Source: CAMDTE01 sp034679985
GTDB taxonomy: Bacteria > Bacteroidota > Bacteroidia > Flavobacteriales > Schleiferiaceae
Direction of reading: 5' to 3'
DNA length: 33,105 nucleotides
NCBI GenBank assembly: GCA_034679985.1
Contig: JAXITR010000021.1
Location: 1 to 33,105, forward strand
Part shown: positions 6,599-15,174 of the stretch, piece by piece
How positions within the stretch are numbered: position 1 is the stretch's first letter
Layout: every line of letters starts with the position of its first letter
Translations under genes and position numbers: made by a program
Notes under the pieces: model-generated
The model's input: only the letters and a program-made list of their open reading frames with translations
The model's database searches: none
What the model was told of the DNA's origin: nothing

Positions 6599-7800
6599 CT
6601 CCATGGATTTGGTCGCTTGCTTTGAGCAGTCAAATCAATCTCCAACCCAATGGATACCAGTTCACCCCTGGGGCAAATGCACAATTTCGTCAATCGCACC
6701 ATACCGTTCAATGGAGCCAGTTGGGAAGTAGAACGTTCGTGGCTTGGAGTAACAAGAGTGGCGGATTGAATGTAGTAAAGTCGTCGGCCAGCTATTGGGC
6801 TCAAGCACACTACCAACGTGGTCCGTTGCACGCTGGAGTTTGGTACGATTGGAACAGCAAGCGCCTATCTGCTCAATGCCAATGGGTTCGCCCTAATTTA
6901 AGTACTCGATTGAACTACCACCCCTACACGGGATTGAGGATTTCCGGATTATATCGTCAATTTCGGTACGATTTTGGAAAGCGCTGGAACGTAAGCACGG
7001 AACCAATGGGCTTCCTACCGCGGTTTCGTGTGGCGGGAGGTTGGTCGAAGCAAACACCGATTCTAGTTGAGGCTCATTGGCGGAAAGTTCAAGTACAGTA
7101 TCGATCCCAAAATTTGGAGTTGGGTCAACTTCGCACTTCGTGGCAAGCACTGCCGGGGCTTCACGCTTCAGCAATGGTTTCCGGTGACAGTTGGCGAATC
7201 CAAAGCAGTCAACGCTATCAAACGAGAGGCAAGGATTACCGTCCATCCTGGTATCTAGAGTCTTCATTTTTCGCACAGAACGAAGGACTTGGGGGGAGTG
7301 CTGGAATTGGCCTAGGCGCCCATCGGTTTTATGCTGCTGCAGGCCGGCTGCGAGAAGCTGTTGGAACGTATGAATTCGGTCTTCAAACGGAAGGTAAACT
7401 GGGTTCAATCGGAAGCTATCAGTTTCAAGGATTCGCACACTACTTGGGCAAATGGAATGTTCAGGTGCGTGTGGTTCAAGGCGTGCAATTGGGAAATAGC
7501 AACAAGGGTCACCGAGCAGCGTGGGTCAAGCTAAACCTTCGCTTGCAATCAGAAGATGACGGTGCTCAAGCGTTGGTGCTGCTTACGGAAGTAGAAACCG
7601 GTCAAGTGGTTCGCTTGTTGTTGGATGCTCACGCAGTGAAAACCGAGCGCATCCCGAGCGGTCGCTACCGGGTGCGTACTGTAGGACCGGAATTTTGGGA
7701 GTATTCCATGAATACCGAGCTGTTGAATTTGGATCAGTCTTCGGCAATGAAAGAGTTGATAATTGTAGCTAGTAAACTAAAATTCAAGGATATGAATTGA
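6586..7800 (+). CDS. Outer-membrane beta-barrel protein, usher-like
   Basis: A 404-residue protein with the strand pattern of an outer-membrane barrel: alternating hydrophobic and polar residues, many Tyr/Trp/Gly/Arg, for example RYDFGKRWNVSTEPMG and KLGSIGSYQFQGFAHYLGKW. The last ~80 residues form a soluble domain with IPSGRYRVRTVG, like the carboxypeptidase-regulatory/SpaA-like end domain found in pilus ushers. At this length it is about half a classical usher. I place the start at ATG 6586, overlapping the upstream gene by 13 bases; the frame is open further upstream, but that part is antisense-like in composition. The segment TPWIWSLALSSQ would have to serve as a short, atypical signal peptide. 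The stop abuts the stop of the convergent VIT gene. Role as secretion pore is inference. Confidence 0.75.
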   Translation: MDPVTPWIWSLALSSQINLQPNGYQFTPGANAQFRQSHHTVQWSQLGSRTFVAWSNKSGGLNVVKSSASYWAQAHYQRGPLHAGVWYDWNSKRLSAQCQWVRPNLSTRLNYHPYTGLRISGLYRQFRYDFGKRWNVSTEPMGFLPRFRVAGGWSKQTPILVEAHWRKVQVQYRSQNLELGQLRTSWQALPGLHASAMVSGDSWRIQSSQRYQTRGKDYRPSWYLESSFFAQNEGLGGSAGIGLGAHRFYAAAGRLREAVGTYEFGLQTEGKLGSIGSYQFQGFAHYLGKWNVQVRVVQGVQLGNSNKGHRAAWVKLNLRLQSEDDGAQALVLLTEVETGQVVRLLLDAHAVKTERIPSGRYRVRTVGPEFWEYSMNTELLNLDQSSAMKELIIVASKLKFKDMN

Positions 7801-8535
7801 TTAATTCAACAAACTTTCCAAGTAAAAGCCAGCGAAATAAGCCAACGAAGCCGCGGCGGCCCCAAGCAACAGAGTTTCGGAAGCACTGCGAATAAGTGGG
7901 GTGTTGTTGATGCGACTCTTCATCCAGCCAATTCCCAAAAATGCCAGACCGGTTAAACTGCACGCTGCCAGAAACGGATTCACCGCATGCGGCAACAATC
8001 CCGGTGCAACATAAACGATTAAAGGAACAGCGCCAACGGTATTGAAAGCTAGGAAGGTCACCAACCCCACGGACCACGGAGATTCGGTCACGGGCTCGAG
8101 CTCCAGTTCGTACTTCATCATTTCGTCCACCCAACGGTCTTTGTCCGAACAAATGGTTTCTACGGCATGTTCTAAGGCGCTGCCTGTGAAACCCTTGTTG
8201 CGGTATATCTCGCGAATTTCTTCTCGTTCAATTTCCGGAAGATGCTCCACTTCCCAATACTCTTTTTGCTTGTGTCTATCGTACGATTCTCGGTCTGTTT
8301 TTTGAGCCAGGAAGGCGCCTACCGCCATCGAAAATCCGTCGGCAATCAAGTTTGCCACACCAAGAATGATTACAGTTGTTGCACTCAGTCCAGCGCCTAC
8401 ACTGCCCGCTACTACGGCAAATGTGGTTACTGCACCGTCCATTCCGCCGTATACAAATTCTCGTACATGGGCTTGAACCCATCCCCTCCAACCATTTAAG
8501 GGCGCGTGGGGCTCGTGTAAATGAGCTTTGTCCAT
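7801..8535 (-). CDS. VIT1/CCC1 family metal (Fe2+/Mn2+) transporter
   Basis: Inner-membrane metal exporter of the vacuolar iron transporter family, thought to move Fe(II) or Mn(II) out of the cytosol in exchange for protons. Helix 1 carries the family sequence FVYGGMDGAVTTFAVVAG and helix 2 GVANLIADGFSMAVGAFLA, with the conserved Asp and Met residues of the metal path. A Glu-rich cytosolic metal-binding helical domain follows (EYWEVEHLPEIEREEIREIY ... DEMMKYELELEP), then three C-terminal helices. Length 244 is normal for the bacterial form. It starts nine bases after the stop of the acetyltransferase/DUF3089 gene, so the two are co-transcribed. It ends at base 7801, directly against the stop of the convergent barrel gene, with no room for a terminator. 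Confidence 0.93.
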   Translation of the reverse strand: MDKAHLHEPHAPLNGWRGWVQAHVREFVYGGMDGAVTTFAVVAGSVGAGLSATTVIILGVANLIADGFSMAVGAFLAQKTDRESYDRHKQKEYWEVEHLPEIEREEIREIYRNKGFTGSALEHAVETICSDKDRWVDEMMKYELELEPVTESPWSVGLVTFLAFNTVGAVPLIVYVAPGLLPHAVNPFLAACSLTGLAFLGIGWMKSRINNTPLIRSASETLLLGAAAASLAYFAGFYLESLLN

Positions 8536-8544
8536 GGATTGAAT

Positions 8545-10692
8545 TTAGTGATTCTTGACATTCCAAGCAGAAATTCTGTGCTCGAAATTATCTTGAATAT
8601 TCAACCAGAACAAATTGTAATCGCCTACATGGTAGTTCTTCCATCGATAGAAAAAGGACCAAGGCATTTGCAATTCGCGAACTTGAAGGGTACCTGATTC
8701 AACAGAAACAACCAAGGACTGTGGGTGTTTTAGTGACCCGGAGCCAAATAGAATACCCTGATGACTATCGGCAGGATTCATGGGTAAGTTTTCAGACCAA
8801 GTCATTGGGTTGATGGTTGCAATGGAGTCCCCGTACACCTTAGGATAGAATCCTTTGCCAAAGGTTCTCCAGGAAACAAAGCAGCCGGTTTGTTCCGGAG
8901 TAGAACAAGGCAGGCAATAGGGTTCTAAAGAATTCTTTTTGATGGGCATTCCAATCAAGTAGGCCAAAAGCAAACGCGATCGTTGCTCCGCATCCGGCAA
9001 GATAACTTCCCGCAACAGACGCTCTGCGTGGTTGGTCCCTTGGCTGTGGCTAGCAACGACTATGGGGGTCCCGGACGGAATCGTTGCCAAAAATACTTGG
9101 TAGGCTCGGACAACGTCGGAATAGGCGGTGTCGAATGCAGCGCGGGCAGCCATACGTTCTTCGGGAATCTGAGTGTAGTAGCCGTCAATGCGCATTTGGC
9201 GGTAGTAGGGAACGTAAACATCCGCGCTTTGGACAAAGACTCCAGCCTGGTTGGGGAGTGCTTTATCAATCACCTCCTTTTGGTGCTTTGGGTCTCGGGG
9301 ATCTACTCCCCAGGATTTGCCCCGATCGTAGAAGGTTGGGTATACATAGAATACGGCAGGACGCACGGGTAATTCTTTGGACGGCGTATAGCGTGGTAAC
9401 AACAAGACCTCGTTTCGTAAGGAAACTTCCGGGTGCATGGCCCAACTGGAAAGCGCTGAATAGTTCAATCCCTTCGGTTCATTTTCTTGTGCCCGAGCTA
9501 TGGGACCAAAGCCCAAAACAGTAGTCAAAAGCAGCAATGGAAGGATTTTTTTAAACGGTAAGTCCACCCGGTACGTTGGAGGAATAACTTTTTTTAGAAA
9601 TGGCTGAATCATGGCATTTAAAAGAGGATTTGCAACACGGGTAAGCCCGGCCGATCGGATGGGAACGGCTCCCAATCCACTTTTCATTTCGGCGGCGGTC
9701 CTGCCCAAGTGGACTGTTTCTGCTTGGTGCTCAATTGCATATTCAACAAAATCATAAAGCATTCGTGGGTAAACACACAAATCTTTGTGTTGGGAATAAT
9801 CCATGCCAACGAAAAGGGCATGAAGGGCTCCACGATGCATCCAACCAAATCTGAAACCTACGGGTTGGTCGTCTTCGCCGTGCAAATAGACCGACAGGTG
9901 CACAAACTCTGCTGCAGTAGTTAGCCACGTTTTCAATACACCTAATGGAAAGGGATGCAGCTTAAATCCTGCTCGCGATTCAACTTGTTGGTACAAGTCC
10001 TGCAGCGAAGGAAACCAAAGGTCCCAGTTGTCGGCACGAACAGAGACGGAACGGCAAGACGCGCTGCGCGATCGCACCGAAAGGGCCTTGGTCCGGAATT
10101 TGGTTTTAAAGGCGGCGAAGTAATCGGTTTCGTTCTTCCAGTCCGGATCCAGCGTAAGCTCCATGAGCGGTTCCACCTCGTAGGGATGAAAGCCACGATG
10201 CAACCAGAGCGACTGCTCTTGGGCCAACGGCACGCCGGCATCTTTGACCAACAAAACACTGCTTTTTTCGCGCAACAAGGCGGAAGCTAAGTCTTGTGTA
10301 ATGGAAATCCGCTCTTCTTCCGTTGCGCTTGAGTGAAAGTAAATTGGGTTGAGATCGGTTGCGAAAAGAGGTCCAACTACAGTGGTATTAAAGCCTTTAG
10401 GAGCCCAACGGCGCAGTAAATTTCGGAAAGCACCACCGGTGGAGGCTCGGTTGGTTTGAACGTAGGTATCGCCTTGGTTCGTTGACACGGAAACGCGATG
10501 AACCACGGCTCGGGCTGCAGCGGTTCCGTCTTTTCGGTACCACCGCCAGCCTTCAGCCCACCAGCCGGTGTTGTGTTGTTCCAATCCGCTCAGCCAGGCA
10601 GGCTGAAAAAAAAGCGGTGCATCGCGCGTATTCTCAATCCACTCGGCGTCTAAGGCGTCCAGAAGTGTTGTTGTTGCTCGGTTCCAAGCCAT
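8545..10692 (-). CDS. Fusion: GNAT/FemAB-like acyltransferase + secreted DUF3089 hydrolase
   Basis: A 715-residue reading frame made of two normally separate proteins. Residues 1 to about 380 look like a cytosolic FemAB/GNAT-type acyltransferase (LYQQVESRAGFKLHPF, GFRFGWMHRGALHALFVGMD, YDFVEYAIEHQAETVHLGRT). From about 382 a complete signal peptide begins (KKILPLLLLTTVLGFGPIARA) followed by a DUF3089 alpha/beta-hydrolase-like domain with VFYVYPTFYDRG and the nucleophile-elbow sequence VVASHSQGTNHAERLL. The join lies on seven A residues (plus-strand T tract 9546-9552). A GTG codon (V376, 9565-9567) just before it could start the hydrolase alone. Read as written, the product would be tethered in the inner membrane with the acyltransferase inside and the hydrolase outside. 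A real fusion, an internal start, slippage or an assembly indel are all possible. Confidence 0.82.
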   Translation of the reverse strand: MAWNRATTTLLDALDAEWIENTRDAPLFFQPAWLSGLEQHNTGWWAEGWRWYRKDGTAAARAVVHRVSVSTNQGDTYVQTNRASTGGAFRNLLRRWAPKGFNTTVVGPLFATDLNPIYFHSSATEEERISITQDLASALLREKSSVLLVKDAGVPLAQEQSLWLHRGFHPYEVEPLMELTLDPDWKNETDYFAAFKTKFRTKALSVRSRSASCRSVSVRADNWDLWFPSLQDLYQQVESRAGFKLHPFPLGVLKTWLTTAAEFVHLSVYLHGEDDQPVGFRFGWMHRGALHALFVGMDYSQHKDLCVYPRMLYDFVEYAIEHQAETVHLGRTAAEMKSGLGAVPIRSAGLTRVANPLLNAMIQPFLKKVIPPTYRVDLPFKKILPLLLLTTVLGFGPIARAQENEPKGLNYSALSSWAMHPEVSLRNEVLLLPRYTPSKELPVRPAVFYVYPTFYDRGKSWGVDPRDPKHQKEVIDKALPNQAGVFVQSADVYVPYYRQMRIDGYYTQIPEERMAARAAFDTAYSDVVRAYQVFLATIPSGTPIVVASHSQGTNHAERLLREVILPDAEQRSRLLLAYLIGMPIKKNSLEPYCLPCSTPEQTGCFVSWRTFGKGFYPKVYGDSIATINPMTWSENLPMNPADSHQGILFGSGSLKHPQSLVVSVESGTLQVRELQMPWSFFYRWKNYHVGDYNLFWLNIQDNFEHRISAWNVKNH

Positions 10693-10762
10693 AAGTAGGA
10701 AAACGCGTTCGGTTGTGTTTGGTTCTTAGATTTCGCCCAATTCGGGTGTTTTTTCGCAAAGT

Positions 10763-11485
10763 CTAGTTATTTTGGGCATCCAGGCGCAATGAATCCAAGT
10801 TTTCCGCCATCCAAGCACGGACTTCACGCTGAAGGGCGTCGGCGTCGCGGTTTAGAAACGGAGGCGATACCGCGCGATGTACGGTCCAGCGCGGGTGATC
10901 CAATACCCGCAACAAATGAGGAACAAATGCTTCATCCCCCACCCAGGCCATGCTTGGATCCGAGTATTCTAGGGCGGTTGCCACTACGGGCCATCCCTCC
11001 TCGGCTGCAACGGCAAACATACCGGGGTGGAAAGGCAACAACCCTTCGGCGACGGTAGTGCCTTCCGGAAAAACCACAGGGCATTCGCCGTGGTGCATCC
11101 GTTCCCGCAATGCTTGTCGCGCTGCTCGACGATTGTCTTTGTTGGATCGATCGACAAAAACGGTACCCAAAGCACGAGCGGCCCATCCGATCAAAGGCCA
11201 ATTGCGAACCTCTGCTTTACTCAAAAAAACAACGGGAAGCGGCGAGTGAACAAACAAAACGTCGGCATACGACCGGTGGTTGGCTACCAAAAGAGCAGGT
11301 CCGTTGTATTCACTGCCTCGGGACGCAACGCGAATGCCCATGGCCCAAAGAAAGGAACGGCGCCAGGTTTTGTATATCCAATCGTGGGCGTGCGGGCGAC
11401 GTCCAGCCATCCGAACCAATAAAAGTGCGGTCAGTGCCATCACTGCGGAGGCCACGAAAAAGACCAAACGTACGAGCCGTCTCAC
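10763..11485 (-). CDS. plsC: 1-acyl-sn-glycerol-3-phosphate acyltransferase
   Basis: Transfers an acyl chain to lysophosphatidic acid (or a related lysolipid) to make phosphatidic acid at the inner membrane. The acyltransferase motif H-x4-D is present as NHRSYAD (H70, D75), motif II as GTVFVDRSN (107-115) and motif III as FPEGTT (139-144). An N-terminal membrane segment (LVRLVFFVASAVMALTALLL) anchors it. Length 240 is usual. The start is GTG 11485; no better ATG is nearby. It lies 70 bases upstream of the fusion gene on the same strand and 157 bases downstream of the nitroreductase gene, so it may be transcribed with the fusion gene. Exact substrate among PlsC-like enzymes is not certain. Confidence 0.92.
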   Translation of the reverse strand: MRRLVRLVFFVASAVMALTALLLVRMAGRRPHAHDWIYKTWRRSFLWAMGIRVASRGSEYNGPALLVANHRSYADVLFVHSPLPVVFLSKAEVRNWPLIGWAARALGTVFVDRSNKDNRRAARQALRERMHHGECPVVFPEGTTVAEGLLPFHPGMFAVAAEEGWPVVATALEYSDPSMAWVGDEAFVPHLLRVLDHPRWTVHRAVSPPFLNRDADALQREVRAWMAENLDSLRLDAQNN

Positions 11486-11642
11486 AGCAAAGAAATGATT
11501 CGTGGTTGTTTCTTCTTCCTTTTGGAGACTCGATGTTCAAAAGGAATTATGTGCCAATCGCATACAGGAATAACCGCAAAAAAAGATCCAAGTAAATCCG
11601 CAGAACACGCCCTCTTTCCTTGGGTGCTGTGCACCGTACGCA

Positions 11643-12419
11643 TCATACCTCTTTGATGAACTGCGCCGAATCAAACCGCAGTCGTTTGCCGTAGACGCCA
11701 TTTTCAGCGCGTTTACCAGCCGATACCACCATCGTGATTTCCGCACTCGAAGGCAAGTTCAGAATGCGTCGAACGCGAACTCCGTCGAATCCCTCCATGG
11801 GACAGGTGTCGAATCCGTTTGCTCGGAAGGCCAACATTAAATTTTCGCACGCCAAAGCCACGGACTTGTGCCCAATGACCCGCATGTCTGAATTGCTTTT
11901 TGGACTGCGGGGGGTGGGCTTGGAAAGGCCACGGACCCACATGGCCAAACGTTTGATCCAGCCCCGCCATTCCAAAATTCCTTGTTCGTAGGCCATGGGA
12001 ATCACCACGTTGTGGTACTGGTAGGCGGATTTCCGTTTGGCGATTTTCTCGGGGTTGAACAGTCCCAACATTTGGTTGTTGCGTTGGCGCCACAAATCGT
12101 GTCGCGAAACCGCAACCAGCAATTCAGCCGCTGTTTTCGCAGCAGGTTGGTTCAGACACGCCTCCACCAAGGCAGCCTTTTTCTCCGGATCTCGGACCCA
12201 ATAAAACTCCCAAGTCTGTAAATTGCTGGAGTTGGGCGCCAGAAGGGCCAAGCGCAAGCACTCCCGAACAACTTCTTCGGGGATGGGATCACCGTTGTAA
12301 ACGCGCACACTTCTGCGGCTCTCCACAACCTGCGCAAAAGCAGCAGGGTCGCACAGTGCAGCCGGTTCGCTGTAGTTGTATTTCTGTTCTTGATCAAAAA
12401 TGGAAACCCCAGAGGCCAT
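11643..12419 (-). CDS. Nitroreductase family FMN oxidoreductase
   Basis: Flavin-dependent NAD(P)H oxidoreductase of the nitroreductase fold. The N-terminal FMN-phosphate motif is VVESRRSVRVYNGDPIPEE and the flavin-ring contact LALLAPNSSNLQTWEFYWV; the C-terminal signature ENLMLAFRANGFDTCPMEGF and the closing GKRAENGVYGKRLRF are family-typical. At 258 residues it is longer than small nitroreductases, with an insertion near residues 120-175 (HNVVIPMAYEQGILEWRGW) that probably covers the active site. The substrate cannot be told. It starts at ATG 12419 with a well-formed promoter box about 85 bases upstream. The 157 bases between it and plsC hold a small GGTGC/GCACC stem and no gene that I can see. 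Confidence 0.92.
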   Translation of the reverse strand: MASGVSIFDQEQKYNYSEPAALCDPAAFAQVVESRRSVRVYNGDPIPEEVVRECLRLALLAPNSSNLQTWEFYWVRDPEKKAALVEACLNQPAAKTAAELLVAVSRHDLWRQRNNQMLGLFNPEKIAKRKSAYQYHNVVIPMAYEQGILEWRGWIKRLAMWVRGLSKPTPRSPKSNSDMRVIGHKSVALACENLMLAFRANGFDTCPMEGFDGVRVRRILNLPSSAEITMVVSAGKRAENGVYGKRLRFDSAQFIKEV

Positions 12420-12504
12420 GGTAATAGGATTGGTAAAAAAGGATGAGCAGTAGTTGATTGAAACGGTTTAAGGCGAGAAAAACACCCCATAATCGACTCC
12501 AGTA

Positions 12505-12512
12505 CAAAGGTA
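12505..12512 (-). promoter_or_regulatory. Bacteroidota -7 box for the nitroreductase gene
   Basis: On the minus strand TACCTTTG is an exact match to TAnnTTTG. A CTG lies about 20 bases upstream in place of TTG. It predicts a transcript starting near 12498 with a leader of about 80 bases. Confidence 0.45.
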
Positions 12513-12541
12513 CGCTTTGGTTGCCGGCGTTCCAGAATTGT

Positions 12542-13804
12542 TTACGATTCAATAAAGTCCAAATCGCGATCGAATGTTTCCGGGAGGTGTAGGGCAGCCC
12601 AGGCCGTCAAGGATACCACCACCAGCCCGGTCAGCATGCCGCTGTGGGTGTAGGAAAAGTGGCTTTGCAAGGCGGTAAAGAGGGCGGAAATCAAAACCAA
12701 GGCCCCGCGGACCATGTTGGGAATGGTGGTGGTTGCCGTGGCGCGCAGGTTGGTGCCGAAGCGCTCCGCAGCCATGGTCACAAACAGGGCCCAAAAACCG
12801 GTTCCAAATCCCAACAAGGCGCACGCCGCATAAAGTTCCGTCGTGGACTGCGCCTGGAAGAAGAAAACTAGGCCGGCGGCGGTAATGCCGTAAAAGATGT
12901 ACAGGGCTTTTTTGCGGCTGCGCAAGGCCTGACTCAAAAATCCAATGGCCAAATCACCCAGGGAAATTGCAGCATACGCCACCATGATGGCAAACCCAGG
13001 GTCCACTTCGCCCGGTAAGCCACGGTCTCTGGCAAATTCTCTGGAGAAGGAAACCAGTATGCCGATGACGTACCAAGTAGGCAAACCAATGAGGATGCTT
13101 TGCAGGTAGGCAATGGCGCGCGCCCGGGGTCTGAATAAGTCCAAAAACCGACCGCGTGGCACGTTGGGATTTTGCGCCACAGATTGAAACATACCGGATT
13201 CGGAAACGCGGATTCGAAGGAAGAGTAGGGCCAGTCCCAACAGCCCTCCAACCGCGTAGCACGAACGCCAGTCCAGCCATTCCTTCATGAAGAACGCGGC
13301 AACGGCACCAGACAAGCCTACGGCTGCCACCAGGGAAGTGCCCAGACCGCGTTTTTCTTTAGGCAAGAGCTCTGCCACCAGCGTAATCCCCACACCCAAT
13401 TCCCCGGCCAGCCCAATGCCGCTGATGAATCGAACCCACGCATACTGGTCCACGGTTTGCACCCAAGCGTTGGCTAAATTGCCCAGCGAATACAGCAATA
13501 TGGAGGCAAACAGCACCTTGAGTCTGCCGCGTTTATCTCCCAATACGCCCCAAAGAATGCCCCCAAGCATTAGACCGGCCATCTGAAAGTTGATGATTCG
13601 CAAACCCTCGGTGGCAATTTGCGCATCCGACAACCCCAAGGATTGCAGCGACGGAACACGCAGGATGCTGAACATGAGCAGGTCGTAGATGTCCACAAAG
13701 TACCCCAGTGCGGCCACAAACACCGCCGGCTGAAACAAGGAATTGGACCTTGGAGTTCCAAGGTTTGCTGCGGATGGGGCAGAAACGGGGGCAGGGGTTG
13801 GCAC
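12542..13804 (-). CDS. MFS transporter, sugar/metabolite-proton symporter type
   Basis: Twelve-helix major facilitator in the inner membrane. The loop 2-3 signature GVLGDKRGRLKVLF and the helix-4 motif FISGIGLAGELGVGITLVAELLPKEKRG match the metabolite:H+ symporter group (ShiA/ProP-like), as does FVDIYDLLMFSIL in helix 1. In-helix prolines and GFGTGFWALFVTMAAERFGTNLRATATT complete the second half. The substrate is unknown, possibly an organic acid. I prefer GTG 13804 (420 residues); TTG 13843 would add 13 residues. The gene is divergent from the next MFS gene with only 87 bases between, so the pair may share regulation. Confidence 0.9.
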   Translation of the reverse strand: MPTPAPVSAPSAANLGTPRSNSLFQPAVFVAALGYFVDIYDLLMFSILRVPSLQSLGLSDAQIATEGLRIINFQMAGLMLGGILWGVLGDKRGRLKVLFASILLYSLGNLANAWVQTVDQYAWVRFISGIGLAGELGVGITLVAELLPKEKRGLGTSLVAAVGLSGAVAAFFMKEWLDWRSCYAVGGLLGLALLFLRIRVSESGMFQSVAQNPNVPRGRFLDLFRPRARAIAYLQSILIGLPTWYVIGILVSFSREFARDRGLPGEVDPGFAIMVAYAAISLGDLAIGFLSQALRSRKKALYIFYGITAAGLVFFFQAQSTTELYAACALLGFGTGFWALFVTMAAERFGTNLRATATTTIPNMVRGALVLISALFTALQSHFSYTHSGMLTGLVVVSLTAWAALHLPETFDRDLDFIES

Positions 13805-13891
13805 GGTAAGTTGATAAATTCCGGTTACGACCGAAGGAAACAATCGATTTGCGCCGAAAAGTACAAAAGAAGGTGCTTACCTTCGTTTGCT

Positions 13892-15166
13892 ATGACCGAT
13901 TCCGTTTCGTTGCCTACCACTCCGCCCGCGGGGTCGCCCAAGAGCGGCCGAACGCCGGCTGTTGGGTTCATCTTTATTACCTTGTTGCTGGACGTCATTG
14001 GCTTGGGCATCATCATCCCGGTCATCCCCAAGTTGATCCAAGAATTGACCGGTGAAGGCCTTTCCAAGGCAGCCGAGTACGGCGGTTGGTTGTTGTTTTC
14101 CTACGCCATTTGCCAGTTTCTTTTCTCCCCGGTGGTGGGTGGATTGTCCGACCGGTACGGACGTCGTCCGGTTTTGCTGGGTTCCCTGTTGGGTTTTGGC
14201 CTGGACTATTTCCTTTTGGCCTTGGCGCCTACGTTGAGTTGGTTGTTCGTGGGGCGAATCCTCAGCGGTATTTTGGGGGCCAGTTTCACCACCGGAGCAG
14301 CCTACATTGCGGACGTCAGCACGCCGGAAAAGCGTGCGCAAAACTTTGGTTTGATTGGTGCCGCGTTTGGGTTGGGTTTCATCATAGGACCGGTGTTGGG
14401 AGGCGTTTTGGGGGCTTATGGATCAAGGATTCCCTTTTATGCCGCAGCCATCTTGACGTTGTTGAATGCCGCCTACGGCTTTTTCATTCTTCCGGAATCG
14501 CTGGCTCCGGAAAACCGCCGGCCGTTTGATTGGAGACGTGCGAATCCCTTGGGTTCCTTGCTGCGCTTGAAGCGCTATCCGTCCATTTTGGCCCTGGTGG
14601 GTTCTCTATTCTTCGTTTATCTGGCCTCCCACGCGGTTCAAGGAACCTGGGCCTACGTGACCATGGAGCGCTACCATTGGGGCGAGAAGGAGGTAGGGTG
14701 GTCTTTGGGCGTGGTCGGCATTTTGAATGCGGTGGTGCAAGGCGGACTGATTCGCTATTTGGTGCCCAAATTGGGCAACAAACGCGCTGTTTTTGTGGGG
14801 ATGTCGCTCTGGCTGTTGGGCATGACGTTGTTTGTTTTTGCTTCAGAAGGCTGGATGCTGTTGCTCTTCCTGATTCCGTATGCATTGGGCGGAATTTCCG
14901 GACCGGCCATTCAAGGATTGATTTCCGGTCAGGTTTTGCCGTCCGAACAAGGCGAGTTGCAAGGGGCATTGACAAGTTTGATGAGTGCTACGGCCATTGT
15001 GGGCCCACCGCTCATGACCCAGATTTTTGCTCAATTTACCAAACCGGGAGCACCGGTCTATTTTCCCGCGGCGCCTTTTGTTGCCGGAGCGGTATTGCTG
15101 GCGGTGGCTGTGGTAATGCTCTACTTCAACAGGAATCGATTGGAAAGCAGTAAATCAGTAAATTAA
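13892..15166 (+). CDS. MFS drug efflux transporter, TetA-like
   Basis: A 424-residue major facilitator of the DHA1/TetA branch. Helix 1 reads FIFITLLLDVIGLGIIIPVIPKL with the conserved Asp, the motif A loop is GGLSDRYGRRPVLLGSL, and helix 5 carries the antiporter motif C-like GLIGAAFGLGFIIGPVLGG. These features mean proton-coupled efflux of small hydrophobic compounds; resistance to tetracycline itself is not implied. The frame is open further upstream, but the start at ATG 13892 gives the expected N terminus and lies just after a GAAGGT/ACCTTC stem (13869-13884). It heads a tight four-gene operon; the cytidine deaminase gene begins eight bases after its stop. Confidence 0.92.
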   Translation: MTDSVSLPTTPPAGSPKSGRTPAVGFIFITLLLDVIGLGIIIPVIPKLIQELTGEGLSKAAEYGGWLLFSYAICQFLFSPVVGGLSDRYGRRPVLLGSLLGFGLDYFLLALAPTLSWLFVGRILSGILGASFTTGAAYIADVSTPEKRAQNFGLIGAAFGLGFIIGPVLGGVLGAYGSRIPFYAAAILTLLNAAYGFFILPESLAPENRRPFDWRRANPLGSLLRLKRYPSILALVGSLFFVYLASHAVQGTWAYVTMERYHWGEKEVGWSLGVVGILNAVVQGGLIRYLVPKLGNKRAVFVGMSLWLLGMTLFVFASEGWMLLLFLIPYALGGISGPAIQGLISGQVLPSEQGELQGALTSLMSATAIVGPPLMTQIFAQFTKPGAPVYFPAAPFVAGAVLLAVAVVMLYFNRNRLESSKSVN

Positions 15167-15174
15167 AGAGTTGA

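Noticed and set aside
13619..13891. Upstream extension of the TetA-like gene
   Set aside because: It lies antisense to the divergent MFS gene and adds a basic, unstructured N terminus unlike the family.
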